The notes under the pieces: model-generated | Database searches by the model: none | What the model saw: the letters and a program-made list of their open reading frames with translations, nothing else | What the model was told of the DNA's origin: nothing | Shown here: piece by piece, positions 22,700 through 30,525 of the stretch | How positions within the stretch are numbered: the first letter of the stretch is position 1 | How the letters are laid out: each line of letters starts with the position of its first letter | Program-made: the position numbers and the translations under genes | Origin: an uncultured Christensenellaceae bacterium | GTDB lineage: Bacteria; Bacillota; Clostridia; Christensenellales; CALWSW01 | Reading direction: 5' to 3' | DNA length: 43,153 nt | NCBI GenBank assembly: GCA_944384305.1 | Contig: CALWSW010000003.1 | Location: 1 to 43,153, forward strand

Positions 22700-24588
22700 T
22701 AAGAATACACCCCCTCTGCAGCAGCCTGGAACTCGGTTTCCAGGCGTGTTTCGATCGCGCGCACTACTGTGTCCACATCCACTTTTTCGCTGATGCTGGC
22801 ATTCATTGCTACCGTTGGGGTGAGCGTTACGAAATTTTGTACGTAGCGCATTTCAGCAACATCGCGCAGGAACTTCAGATCTTCTTCAGCGATGTTGACG
22901 TCCTCTTCGATCTCACCGACGCTTCCAACCCGGCCAACCTCATCCACCTCAGGCTGAGTCTGCTCTTCCGCGGTCTGCTGGGCTAGTTCTGCTTTTTCTC
23001 CGGCGGCGTCCGCTGCGGCCCGCGCCGCATCGATTTCCGCCTGGCGTTCGGCCGTAGCTGCCTGGGCATCCGCTTTCATCTTCGCGAGCGCTGCATCGCG
23101 TTCAGCGGCATTTGCCTCGATCTCGTCCTGATACGCTGCCAGGTCGGCCGCGCGCGCCTGCTTGGCTGCCTCGTTCTCCAATTGTGCCGTAGTCCCGAAG
23201 GTCACGTGCTCGATGGCGTCGATCGACACAAAAGGGATGGCGTTCAACACCGAAATGAAGGCATTGATGATGTCGATGGCGCCGTTCACAAGGCTTTGCA
23301 GGATCAAAAGCACGCCCACCTTCATATCACCGACAGCGTTCTGGATGGCCGCGCCGATCGTTTGGAAGGCGAGGAGCATCTGGTCCCACAGGTTGCACAC
23401 GAAATACACGCCCGTCATGAAACCGATCTTGACCCAGTCCCAAGCTGTAAGAAGCGCGTTCACGACGGTCAACCAGGCGGCTTTGATGCCGCCCATAGCC
23501 TGGATCCACCTGTAAATGGCTGCAACAACGATGCCGATCGCCGCCGCGATCCAAAAAATGGGCGACTTTAGGAGCGTCGTAAAGAAGGTCGTTGCCGCGC
23601 CGTTGGCGATCCAGGTGGCTGCGGCATAAGCCAGCACCGCCGCCGCCACGCCGTACACGACCGGAGAAATGGCCGACCAATTTTCAACGATCCAGCCGGC
23701 CATAGAACCGATGAATTCCAGCACGGGAGTAAAAGCTTCCAGCAGGGCGTTTTTTGCGAGCGTCCAAGCTTGGGCAAAGGTCATGGACATGGATTCAAAC
23801 TTGGCATTGATTTCATCAGCGGAGGCCAACATTGCGTTTTTGACAACCGTTGCTGTGATCTTCCCTTCGGAAGCCATCTCGCGAATCTGCCCGATGGGCA
23901 CGCCCAGATAGTCGGCGATCGTCTGAATGATGGTCGGCGCCTGCTCGAAGATGCTATTCAGTTCCTCGCCGCGCAGCACGCCCGAGGACATGGCCTGTGT
24001 CAGCTGCAGCATGGCCGCGTCGATACCGGAAGCCGATGTGCCGGCAATTGTAAACTGCTTGTTGATCAGCTCGGCAAATTCGATCAGCTCATCATTGCTC
24101 GAAAAAGCGTCGCCCGCCATGATGCCCATTTTGGCAACGGCGTCGGCTGTGGTCTGGAAGTAGGCGCGGGAGCGGTTGGCCGCCTGCATGATCTTGTTCT
24201 GCAGTTCATCCGTGGTCTGCAGGCCGTCGTTCATCAGGTCCAGGCGGGCGCGGGTGGTGGTCATGCTGTCGGCAAGGTCGAGGAGCCGCTTGCCGCCCAA
24301 AGCAGCCATGGCGGTCCGGATGATGCCAGGAATTCCAGACCAAGCAGATCTGACTCTTTTTGCTCCACGCTCTGCGTCTTCCTGCTTATCATTGAACTGA
24401 TCGACCCTGCGGCTGGCTGCTCCGATGCCAGCGCTACTGTCTTCAAACGGCGCACCAGGGTCGATGCGGTCCGAAATAGCGTCCGTCTCTTCGAGCGCGC
24501 TGTTTAACCGCCCTGTCTCCTGAATCATCACATTCAGTTTTGCCGTCATTTTGTCCTGAATCGAGAACTGCGTGGATACTCCCGGCAA
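22699..24588 (-). CDS. Tape measure protein
   Basis: The 629-residue protein starts at TTG (24588), with AGGAGGTGATC upstream; no ATG lies near. The first ~75 residues are helical and Gln/Glu-rich. The tape-measure core (~95-300) has [40 protein letters not shown] and [19 protein letters not shown]. Hydrophobic segments span ~300-400 ([20 protein letters not shown]). A coiled coil at ~480-550 is rich in Ala, Glu and Gln. It sets tail length and is ejected with DNA. It is short for a contractile tail, implying a tail of about 90-100 nm by the usual ~0.15 nm per residue. Confidence 0.92.
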   Translation of the reverse strand: MPGVSTQFSIQDKMTAKLNVMIQETGRLNSALEETDAISDRIDPGAPFEDSSAGIGAASRRVDQFNDKQEDAERGAKRVRSAWSGIPGIIRTAMAALGGKRLLDLADSMTTTRARLDLMNDGLQTTDELQNKIMQAANRSRAYFQTTADAVAKMGIMAGDAFSSNDELIEFAELINKQFTIAGTSASGIDAAMLQLTQAMSSGVLRGEELNSIFEQAPTIIQTIADYLGVPIGQIREMASEGKITATVVKNAMLASADEINAKFESMSMTFAQAWTLAKNALLEAFTPVLEFIGSMAGWIVENWSAISPVVYGVAAAVLAYAAATWIANGAATTFFTTLLKSPIFWIAAAIGIVVAAIYRWIQAMGGIKAAWLTVVNALLTAWDWVKIGFMTGVYFVCNLWDQMLLAFQTIGAAIQNAVGDMKVGVLLILQSLVNGAIDIINAFISVLNAIPFVSIDAIEHVTFGTTAQLENEAAKQARAADLAAYQDEIEANAAERDAALAKMKADAQAATAERQAEIDAARAAADAAGEKAELAQQTAEEQTQPEVDEVGRVGSVGEIEEDVNIAEEDLKFLRDVAEMRYVQNFVTLTPTVAMNASISEKVDVDTVVRAIETRLETEFQAAAEGVYS

Positions 24589-24592
24589 GAGA

Positions 24593-25206
24593 TCACCTCC
24601 TCTTTCTTCCCCTGCGGCGTTTTGCCTTTTCGGCTTCTTTCTTTTCCTTCTCTATTTGAAGATCGATGGAGGCGTAAATAAAAGCCCGTTCTCGCCGGGA
24701 AAGGGCCAGCAGCGTACCCGGCAGGATCTTCAGCCGGTGGAGGGCGTAGTGGGCATAGACCGATTCGCCGTCGGCCTCCGCCTCCTCACCGCCCCCCGTG
24801 ATCAGTTTTTTGCTTCTTCCCTCAGATCGTTAACGTCGTCGCTGAATCCATTGATCTCCTGCACGGCCAGAAGAAGATCGGTGTACTGGCCGGGGTTCAG
24901 AATCAGGTTGATCAGGTCTTCGGCTCCGCGAACGCCGTATTTCTCTTGAAGGGCGGCGTCCTTGAAGTTGGGTTCGATGCAACAGGCAGCAACCAGCCGG
25001 CTGTTGTACAGATCGACGTCGGTCTCCGTGGTCTTGCGCCGGGTCTTTTTGTCGAACTCCACCTTTTGGCAGGTTTTTCGGATCGTTTTATTTTCCGCTT
25101 CGGTAATCGAACGGATCTCAAACGGAAAAGGGAAGGGTGCAATCGTTACTTTGGTGCGCACTTCGCCCAGTTCTGCTCCCATCAAAAATTCTTGCAGTTT
25201 TCCCAT
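24593..25206 (-). CDS. Frameshifted tail assembly chaperone, long form (XkdN-T fusion made by -1 slippage)
   Basis: Reading XkdN to its last codons and slipping one base back at A AAA AAC (24811-24805) opens 70 further codons to the TGA at 24595-24593. The total is about 204 residues. The extension reads LITGGGEEAEADGESVYAHY, then ALHRLKILPGTLLALSRRER, then a Lys/Glu/Arg-rich helix, as in the second half of Gram-positive tail chaperones. As with lambda gpG/gpGT, a small amount of the long form would recruit the tape measure while the short form coats it. The extension has no start codon or ribosome site of its own, and the tape measure gene begins 5 bp beyond its stop. Confidence 0.85.
24802..25206 (-). 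CDS. Tail assembly chaperone, short form (XkdN)
   Basis: The 134-residue protein begins MGKLQEFLMGAELGEVRTKV. It has the XkdN pattern KTIRKTCQKVEFDKKTRRKT, then LINLILNPGQYTDLLLAVQE. It follows the tail tube gene by 10 bp. The zero-frame stop TGA (24804-24802) directly follows the slippery heptamer, so most ribosomes give this form. It is thought to coat the tape measure during tail assembly and is absent from the virion. Confidence 0.9.
   Translation of the reverse strand: MGKLQEFLMGAELGEVRTKVTIAPFPFPFEIRSITEAENKTIRKTCQKVEFDKKTRRKTTETDVDLYNSRLVAACCIEPNFKDAALQEKYGVRGAEDLINLILNPGQYTDLLLAVQEINGFSDDVNDLREEAKN
24805..24811 (-). promoter_or_regulatory. -1 programmed frameshift slippery site A AAA AAC
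   Basis: The heptamer is in the correct phase (gcA AAA AAC TGA), a canonical X XXY YYZ -1 site right at the end of the XkdN frame. The -1 frame downstream encodes a conserved tail-chaperone extension. I see no clear stimulatory pseudoknot, but GC-rich sequence follows. Confidence 0.85.
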
Positions 25207-25216
25207 GGAGTCCTCC

Positions 25217-25675
25217 TCAGAATTTGGTAAAAGGGGTCAGGATGTCGAAATCCTCAAAAGTGAAGTCGATATCCTCGTCAAGAGGATCGTCGCTGTCGCC
25301 GTCGAGTTTTGCCAGCACGACGGAATCCAGATTGCACCCGATCAGCAGAGTGGACTGCTTACCGGCGGAGGATTCCTGATCGTCGTTTTCGATCACCATG
25401 TCAAAGTAGATGTCTTTGCCGGTCTGCTTCCAGGTCTTTACCATATTCCGAAACAGGGGCGACAGGTAATGCAGTGTCATGGAACCGCTGCCGCTGCCGC
25501 CGGTGGTTTTGTACCCGGTCATGCGCTTGCCGATGGCCTTGACCTCGCCTTTCGCTTTCTCGATCGTGGCTTCAATCGTCTTTGCGAAGAACAGTTCTTC
25601 GTTGTTGCCGTCGACCTTCGCGTAGGCGCGGCCTTCCTTGCCGGAAATGGTATCCGGCGAGTTGAGGGTCTTCAT
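25217..25675 (-). CDS. Tail tube protein (XkdM)
   Basis: The 152-residue protein reads DTISGKEGRAYAKVDGNNEE, then KAIGKRMTGYKTTGGSGSGS, then WKQTGKDIYFDMVIENDDQE, as in XkdM-type tube proteins. Hexameric rings of it form the inner tube through which DNA passes. It lies 19 bp after the sheath gene, the standard sheath-tube pair. Confidence 0.93.
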   Translation of the reverse strand: MKTLNSPDTISGKEGRAYAKVDGNNEELFFAKTIEATIEKAKGEVKAIGKRMTGYKTTGGSGSGSMTLHYLSPLFRNMVKTWKQTGKDIYFDMVIENDDQESSAGKQSTLLIGCNLDSVVLAKLDGDSDDPLDEDIDFTFEDFDILTPFTKF

Positions 25676-25694
25676 TCACTCAAACTCCTTTCCA

Positions 25695-27035
25695 TCAGTT
25701 TACGGTCACGGTCATGTACAGCTTTTCCATGCTGTCGTTGGGCTGCAGGGCACAGTCCACCGCAACGTCTCGCTTGCCGCTGCCCTGCTGAATGGTGATA
25801 TCTTCCGACGTAAAATTGCTGATGGCGTCAATGCCCTGATACTGCAAGGCCAGGGACACAAGGTCCGCCTTGAAAAGCTGGCGGCCGGTGTCGCTGTTGG
25901 TCACCAGGCCGATGTAGGAGTCGCCGAAGATCCGCGCGACGTCGTTCGCCCAGCCGTCCAGCACGCGGATCACGCGGTTGCTGGTCCAATCTTGCGTTTT
26001 TCCGCCGCCGAAGGTCGTCAGGCTGTTGATATCAGTCAGCACGCGCGCACGGCCGTTGTCGGCGTAAAAAACGAACTCGCCGGCGGTGATCGCCGCTTCG
26101 AACTGCGACTTCGTGTACTTGATATCCACATCCACAGCGTCGTCGTAGGCGGTATTCGTCAGGCTCTCGTTGACCTCTGCGCCGGCGGACGCGCCCGTCA
26201 CCCAAGCGACCGCCTGCGGCCCCGGCACTGTGGTCCCGTCGGTGAGCACAACGCCGTTTTTGACGTTGATCAGGCCGATATCGTCGGCCTTGTAATCGTA
26301 CAGCACACCGACGATCTTCTTGCCTTCATCGTCTCTAAGGCGCTTCACGAAAGTCGCGTAAAGGGCTTTTGTGGTATCGTCGTCGCCCGGGTAGCCGATC
26401 ACGTTGAAGGATTCCACTTCGAAGGCGTTCAGAGCCGCCGTGTGGGCGGCGCCGTTGACCGTGCCGTTCGTGCCGCCAGAAAGCGCGGCCGCAACTGCAA
26501 CCGTCAGCGTCTCTGCCGCGCCGAAGGTGACAAAGTCGTTCGCCTGCAGGCTTGCCGCGCCGCCGGCTTTGGGCACGGTCTGCGTGTCCATCGTCATGCC
26601 GTCAAGATAGGTCACGACGTCTACGGCATTTTCGTCGTCTGCGTTGGCGAGCACAGCAACGCGGATATCGTTGCCGCGCGTACCGCCTACGGCGGCCGTC
26701 ACGGTCATGCCACCCACAGATGCCGATGCTTTCGTACCGCCGGAATTGACCCGGTACACCAGCAGCGTGCGGGCTCGCTTGAGCGCTTCGCGGATGAGCA
26801 GGACTCCGGCCGCCGTGGGGTCGTAGCCCAGCAGGGTCATGGCGTTTTTGTTGAAGTCTTCCGAGGTGATCGTAAACACCTTGTTTTCCGGGCCCCAGTT
26901 CAGCTCGAGCGGCAGCGCGGCAACACCGCGCGCGCCCATCGAAACAACGCTCCCCAGGCTGACGAAGTTGATGTACGCGCCGGGGAGGATCTTGTTTTGT
27001 ACGGTAAAGGTTCCGCCGCCTACAGGCATGGTCAC
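25695..27035 (-). CDS. Contractile tail sheath protein (XkdK)
   Basis: The 446-residue protein begins GGTFTVQNKILPGAYINFVS and has LPLELNWGPENKVFTITSED, the Phage_sheath N-terminal pattern. The C-terminal part GVVLTDGTTVPGPQAVAWV, ALTDI-type strand and EKLYMTVTV match XkdK. It marks the phage as a contractile-tailed type. The sheath shortens on infection to drive the tube through the envelope. Length agrees with the family. Confidence 0.96.
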   Translation of the reverse strand: MTMPVGGGTFTVQNKILPGAYINFVSLGSVVSMGARGVAALPLELNWGPENKVFTITSEDFNKNAMTLLGYDPTAAGVLLIREALKRARTLLVYRVNSGGTKASASVGGMTVTAAVGGTRGNDIRVAVLANADDENAVDVVTYLDGMTMDTQTVPKAGGAASLQANDFVTFGAAETLTVAVAAALSGGTNGTVNGAAHTAALNAFEVESFNVIGYPGDDDTTKALYATFVKRLRDDEGKKIVGVLYDYKADDIGLINVKNGVVLTDGTTVPGPQAVAWVTGASAGAEVNESLTNTAYDDAVDVDIKYTKSQFEAAITAGEFVFYADNGRARVLTDINSLTTFGGGKTQDWTSNRVIRVLDGWANDVARIFGDSYIGLVTNSDTGRQLFKADLVSLALQYQGIDAISNFTSEDITIQQGSGKRDVAVDCALQPNDSMEKLYMTVTVN

Positions 27036-27220
27036 ACCTCTCTTTTCAAATAATCAAGGACCAGGTCAACCGCCTGATCCTTCGTGTAGGTCTGCCCATC
27101 CTTCAAGACAGCCGCAACGGCATCACGGGGCAAACCAAGTGTTTTTGCTCTGACAAGCTGCTCTTTCGTAAAAGCCGACACCTCCACGGGCGCCGCCTTC
27201 TCTTTCTTTGCTGTTGTCAT
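27032..27220 (-). CDS. Small protein between tail terminator and sheath
   Basis: The 62-residue basic protein overlaps the sheath start by 4 bp and shares one base with the preceding gene, so it is translated in the same run. It has a helix-turn-like C-terminus (FTKEQLVRAKTLGLPRDAVA, then YTKDQAVDLVLDYLKREV). Small genes at this position occur in many XkdK-type phages with unknown roles; I do not recognise a defined family. Confidence 0.7.
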   Translation of the reverse strand: MTTAKKEKAAPVEVSAFTKEQLVRAKTLGLPRDAVAAVLKDGQTYTKDQAVDLVLDYLKREV

Positions 27221-27657
27221 TATTTCAGTTCCTCCGATTGTTCGAGCGTTTCCATAACGGGGAGTTCTGCAGGCGTTACGACAAAGAAGAAGCCGGCGTC
27301 GAAGGTAAACTGGTAGACGCGGGCGTTCTCATTCGGCCGGGCCTCCGCATTGGTCAATCTCACCAAGCGGGTCTTCCCTTCGGCCTCCCACACAGTCAAG
27401 GTCTCAAACTCGTCGTACATCCTCTCGGCCCAGGACTGAAACGCCATGGTCTCACCCGCCTGGAGAAAATAGAGGATCTCAAACTGAAGCGATCTTCGGT
27501 AACGCCGGTCGAGGTGCTTTTCCTGCGCAGATGAGATCATTCCCACGAAGAATTGCCCGTCGGCGTCTTTGGGAATCTCGTCTACATAAACCAGCCGTTC
27601 CGGCCAGATCTCCGTCAGCTTCGCCGCAATGGCTTCAAGGAAATCATTTAAAGTCAT
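27220..27657 (-). CDS. Tail terminator-like protein (XkdJ/YqbJ, DUF6838-like)
   Basis: The 145-residue protein starts LNDFLEAIAAKLTEIWPERL, a tail-terminator-like opening, and has RRYRRSLQFEILYFL and RVYQFTFDAGFFFV strands. Such proteins cap the tube and sheath where the tail meets the head. Its ATG overlaps the preceding stop by 4 bp (ATGA), which leaves no room for the gp10-type gene normally found between these two. Confidence 0.75.
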   Translation of the reverse strand: MTLNDFLEAIAAKLTEIWPERLVYVDEIPKDADGQFFVGMISSAQEKHLDRRYRRSLQFEILYFLQAGETMAFQSWAERMYDEFETLTVWEAEGKTRLVRLTNAEARPNENARVYQFTFDAGFFFVVTPAELPVMETLEQSEELK

Positions 27658-28037
27658 GCCAGCGCAACCTCCTTCACGCAGATCTCCTGGTGGGTCGCGT
27701 ACAATGCCGGCCGTCCGACGACCACAAAATTCAGCATCCTGCCATTTAGATCTGTTCGGCCAAACCTTCGAAGAGCGATCTTGTCGCCCGGCAGTACGAT
27801 CAGTTCCGGAGCCGCAAATACCACAGCATCGTATTCGATCTCATTCTGCGCCTTGGTCTGTTGGCTGCTGTCGCCGCCCGAGTAAGACAATGCGCAGATC
27901 ACCCTTTCATACACCACGGCAGGAACTGCCTTTGTGATGCTGTTTTCACCCGTTACAGGCTCACTCCGGCTGATTGCCGCGATATCCTCGTAGGTCTGTT
28001 CGACCGCCACCCGCTCCGCGGCAGGATTCCCAAACAT
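27654..28037 (-). CDS. Head closure / minor structural protein (XkdH-like)
   Basis: The 127-residue beta-rich protein has VICALSYSGGDSSQQTKAQN and LIVLPGDKIALRRFG, followed by GRMLNFVVVGRPALYATHQE. The PGDKI and final VxGxPxxYxTHQE pattern fits XkdH/YqbH-type head-tail joining proteins. It follows the gp6/YqbG-like connector by one base and precedes the tail terminator. Confidence 0.75.
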   Translation of the reverse strand: MFGNPAAERVAVEQTYEDIAAISRSEPVTGENSITKAVPAVVYERVICALSYSGGDSSQQTKAQNEIEYDAVVFAAPELIVLPGDKIALRRFGRTDLNGRMLNFVVVGRPALYATHQEICVKEVALA

Positions 28038-28038
28038 G

Positions 28039-28488
28039 CTACCACCTCAACTTCCGAAAACCGTTCAGCACCGTACGCCAGCCGAAAAAATCGCTCCCAT
28101 CCGCGCCGAGATTAAAGGTTGATGCCGATCCGGAAGACCCCGCGGAATTCGCAAAGGAGGTTTGCACATCCCCGCGCTTAACCGACGTAACCGCGCCGAC
28201 AGCGGCTTGAACAGTCCCCAGGCCAGCCGCCTTATAGTAACTCACGCACATGACGATCAACGCGTTTTCGAGCTGGGCGGGAAGGGCCTCCCAATTGATA
28301 TAAGCGAGGATGAGATCCTCGACCGTTTGAATAACAAACGCCAGGATCTCATCCTGTTCTTCGCCCTCGATGCCCAACAGAGCCTTGACCTTTTCCAGGC
28401 GGCTGTCCTTTGCCATCAGCACGCGCAGGACCTCCTTCTGTTCAAGGTCCGTCAGCCCTTCCAGGGAAGTTAAGATCTGCTGCAGCAT
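28039..28488 (-). CDS. Head-tail connector, gp6/YqbG-like
   Basis: The 149-residue helical protein reads LTDLEQKEVLRVLMAKDSRL, ILAFVIQTVEDLILAYINWE and ALIVMCVSYYKAAGL, the gp6/YqbG adaptor pattern. The ATG at 28488 is preferred (GAAAGG 9 bp upstream); an alternative ATG at 28509 directly follows the preceding stop. It would form the ring below the portal. Confidence 0.8.
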   Translation of the reverse strand: MLQQILTSLEGLTDLEQKEVLRVLMAKDSRLEKVKALLGIEGEEQDEILAFVIQTVEDLILAYINWEALPAQLENALIVMCVSYYKAAGLGTVQAAVGAVTSVKRGDVQTSFANSAGSSGSASTFNLGADGSDFFGWRTVLNGFRKLRW

Positions 28489-28509
28489 GCCGCACCGCCT
28501 TTCACCCAT

Positions 28510-28698
28510 TCACTCCGTGGTTTTTCCCCGTTTGGGGGGCTCTTTTCCCTCGTTCTTTTGTTCGCCTTCGGGCTCTTTTCCCTCGTTTTCTGCCGGCTTC
28601 TCCAGCCTCCGGTAATCCAGGCTCTTTTCAAGCTGTTCGGCAACCATCGCGTTTTTCGGTTCCAGCTGGACGCCTGTACGCACGTTGATAAACTTCAT
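28510..28698 (-). CDS. Small structural-region protein
   Basis: The 62-residue protein starts at 28698 behind AAGGAGATTGGA. The first ~35 residues (MKFINVRTGVQLEPKNAMVA) are ordered; the C-terminus is a charged EGKEPE/EGKEPP repeat likely disordered. A gene of this size and shape between capsid and connector (a Rho-like N-terminal/virion accessory type) is common in these phages. Its function is unknown. Confidence 0.65.
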   Translation of the reverse strand: MKFINVRTGVQLEPKNAMVAEQLEKSLDYRRLEKPAENEGKEPEGEQKNEGKEPPKRGKTTE

Positions 28699-28708
28699 TC
28701 CAATCTCC

Positions 28709-29602
28709 TTATTCACTCGTCACGCTGGTAGAGTAGGTGAAGATCAGGTCGGGGGTCAAGGCCTTCGTGCCGTAGTCGAAGAACATCGAGATGCCGAAAT
28801 CATTCGAAAGCGGGATCTTCTCTGGCTGGGCATAAGGATAAATCACAGCCGGCTGCGCCACGGCTCCCTCGATCATGGCGATCATGTGATAGGTCGTAGT
28901 CTTGGTCTTGGTGGTTTCGACGGTTTCGGTGGTCACGGGAAGGTTGATGGAAGAATAGACCCGGACGCCGTGGAACAGGGCGAAGTCCTCGGCGGCGGTG
29001 TCCACGTTGGCGTTGCTGGTGTTCTTGTCCAGGTAGGTGCGGAGCTTGCCGTAAGTCATGGGGTCGAGCACCAAGCGGATCATGTTGCGGGGCACACCGC
29101 GGACGTAGTCGTTCTTCACGGTTTCCAGCGTCTGGATCAGGGCTTCAACCTGGGCTTCGATGTCTGTTTCGGTGGTAGTGAAGGCAGTCCCCTCATTGGC
29201 CGCGCACAGGAAAAAGGCGGCGTCCAGCTCGGCCGCCACGGTATCGACGTGGTTGTCAGCACGCCGGGCCATGATGTTGCCGACGCCGAAGGTGTCCAGG
29301 TCGAACTTCGCAGCTTCCTCGACGATCTCGCGGTGGGTGTCCAAATTGACGGTGGTGGGGGGCACGGTGATCGCTTCGCCCTTGCCGGCGGCTCTGGCGG
29401 TACCATACGCCTGGCTGGCGCTGTTTCGGAAGCGTTTATATTCCACAGCCCCGGTCGCCGGGTTTCCGGTGTAGGACTGGGATTTCAGCCCGGCAGACAG
29501 GGTCTCTTTCTGGATGTTTGCAATCACAAGATTGGAGAGCTCTGCAAGATCGACTTTTGTAGAGCTGTCCTGCAGCAGGCTGAGCGCCTTGGTTCTTGCC
29601 AT
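28709..29602 (-). CDS. Major capsid protein
   Basis: The 297-residue protein follows the scaffold gene and contains VEYKRFRNSASQAYGTARAA, then KFDLDTFGVGNIMARRADNH, then an ALIQTLETVKNDYVRG helix and NMIRLVLDPMTYGKLRTYL, the XkdG/HK97-fold pattern. No prohead-protease gene is next to it and no long N-terminal delta domain is seen; a separate scaffold does that job. It is the shell subunit. Confidence 0.9.
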   Translation of the reverse strand: MARTKALSLLQDSSTKVDLAELSNLVIANIQKETLSAGLKSQSYTGNPATGAVEYKRFRNSASQAYGTARAAGKGEAITVPPTTVNLDTHREIVEEAAKFDLDTFGVGNIMARRADNHVDTVAAELDAAFFLCAANEGTAFTTTETDIEAQVEALIQTLETVKNDYVRGVPRNMIRLVLDPMTYGKLRTYLDKNTSNANVDTAAEDFALFHGVRVYSSINLPVTTETVETTKTKTTTYHMIAMIEGAVAQPAVIYPYAQPEKIPLSNDFGISMFFDYGTKALTPDLIFTYSTSVTSE

Positions 29603-29627
29603 GGGTATTCCTCCTTTTTGTTGTGGG

Positions 29628-30212
29628 TCAGATCACGACGGGGCCGGGGCTTTGCGCCTGTTCCTGCCGTGCGCCGGGGTCTGCGGGCTTTGCGCCCTTG
29701 ATCTCAGGGTTCTTTCCCTGGGCCTTGAACAGGTACGCCTTCGATTCCTTGTAGGGCTGCAGCAGGCTTTCTACGTCGGTTTTCAGCGCGCCCGCGCCGT
29801 CGACTTCGATTTTGTCCAAGTCCAGGAGAGGGATGATGTCGGCCGGGTCGTGTACTTTATCCGCCAGGGCCAACCGCAGGGCGGTGTTCTTCTGGATGCG
29901 CGCGATTTCCGCCTGGTGGTCGGTTTGCAGGGTTTCAATGGCGGTTTGGGCGGTCTTGACGTCGTCGGCGATTTTCGCCGGGTCGCCGGACCCGCCGATC
30001 GCCTTCAGGGCTTCGGCGGCGGCTTTCAGGGCGTTTTCCGCGCTGGCTTTGCCGCTGTTGGCGCCGTTGTATTTTTCGGCGGGAACAAAGGTGCCGTCGT
30101 TTCCGACGACCAGATCCACGTCCTTTCCGTCCTTGCCCTTTCCCTTCAGGGCGGCCTCTACTTGATTCGTCAGTTCTTCTCCCAGCAGGGTCTTCACGCT
30201 CTCAGTGATCAT
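29628..30212 (-). CDS. Scaffolding protein (GP20-type minor structural protein)
   Basis: The 194-residue protein is helical and charged. It has a long coiled coil (KTAQTAIETLQTDHQAEIAR) and the late motif ADKVHDPADIIPLLDLDKI, followed by SKAYLF, typical of GP20-family scaffolds. It would guide capsid assembly and then leave. It precedes the capsid gene by 25 bp and is the first gene after an internal terminator. Confidence 0.88.
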   Translation of the reverse strand: MITESVKTLLGEELTNQVEAALKGKGKDGKDVDLVVGNDGTFVPAEKYNGANSGKASAENALKAAAEALKAIGGSGDPAKIADDVKTAQTAIETLQTDHQAEIARIQKNTALRLALADKVHDPADIIPLLDLDKIEVDGAGALKTDVESLLQPYKESKAYLFKAQGKNPEIKGAKPADPGARQEQAQSPGPVVI

Positions 30213-30304
30213 CTTTCCGTCCTTTCTTTTCCGCTGTGTTTACCGTGACTTCCACACGCTTTGCGGGCCCGCCGGTTCGCCGGGCGGGCGCAGCTTTGGG
30301 CATG

Positions 30305-30326
30305 AAAAAACGCCCAGGCGGGCGTT
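30305..30326 (-). terminator. Intrinsic terminator inside the structural region
   Basis: On the minus strand AACGCCC pairs with GGGCGTT (7 bp, 4-nt loop), followed by TTTT. It lies between the MuF/small-gene pair and the scaffold gene, in the ~127-bp non-coding stretch 30213-30339. Late transcripts must read through it or restart beyond it. Confidence 0.65.
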
Positions 30327-30339
30327 GAATCATTATTCT

Positions 30340-30525
30340 TTATTGTTCTTCGTCAAGGTCGGCATGATAGGGGCATTCCCGACACGCCTTTTGCAAAGGT
30401 TTACTCAAAACAATTCCGTCTGGAAGTACTGACTGTGGCGCTTCGCCGTCAACAACCAGCACGATGCGGAAACAGGTATCACCGTCGACCTTTCCGCCGG
30501 TCACAGGACACTCTACCGTTTTCAT
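30340..30525 (-). CDS. Small cysteine-containing protein next to the MuF toxin, candidate immunity protein
   Basis: The 61-residue acidic protein overlaps the MuF gene by 4 bp and is followed directly by a terminator. It has four Cys (VECPVTGGKV, TCFRIV, QKACRECPYHADLDEEQ), possibly a small zinc site. MuF-linked polymorphic toxins usually have a small immunity gene just downstream, which is the reason for this proposal. It might instead be an ordinary small phage protein. Confidence 0.6.
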   Translation of the reverse strand: MKTVECPVTGGKVDGDTCFRIVLVVDGEAPQSVLPDGIVLSKPLQKACRECPYHADLDEEQ

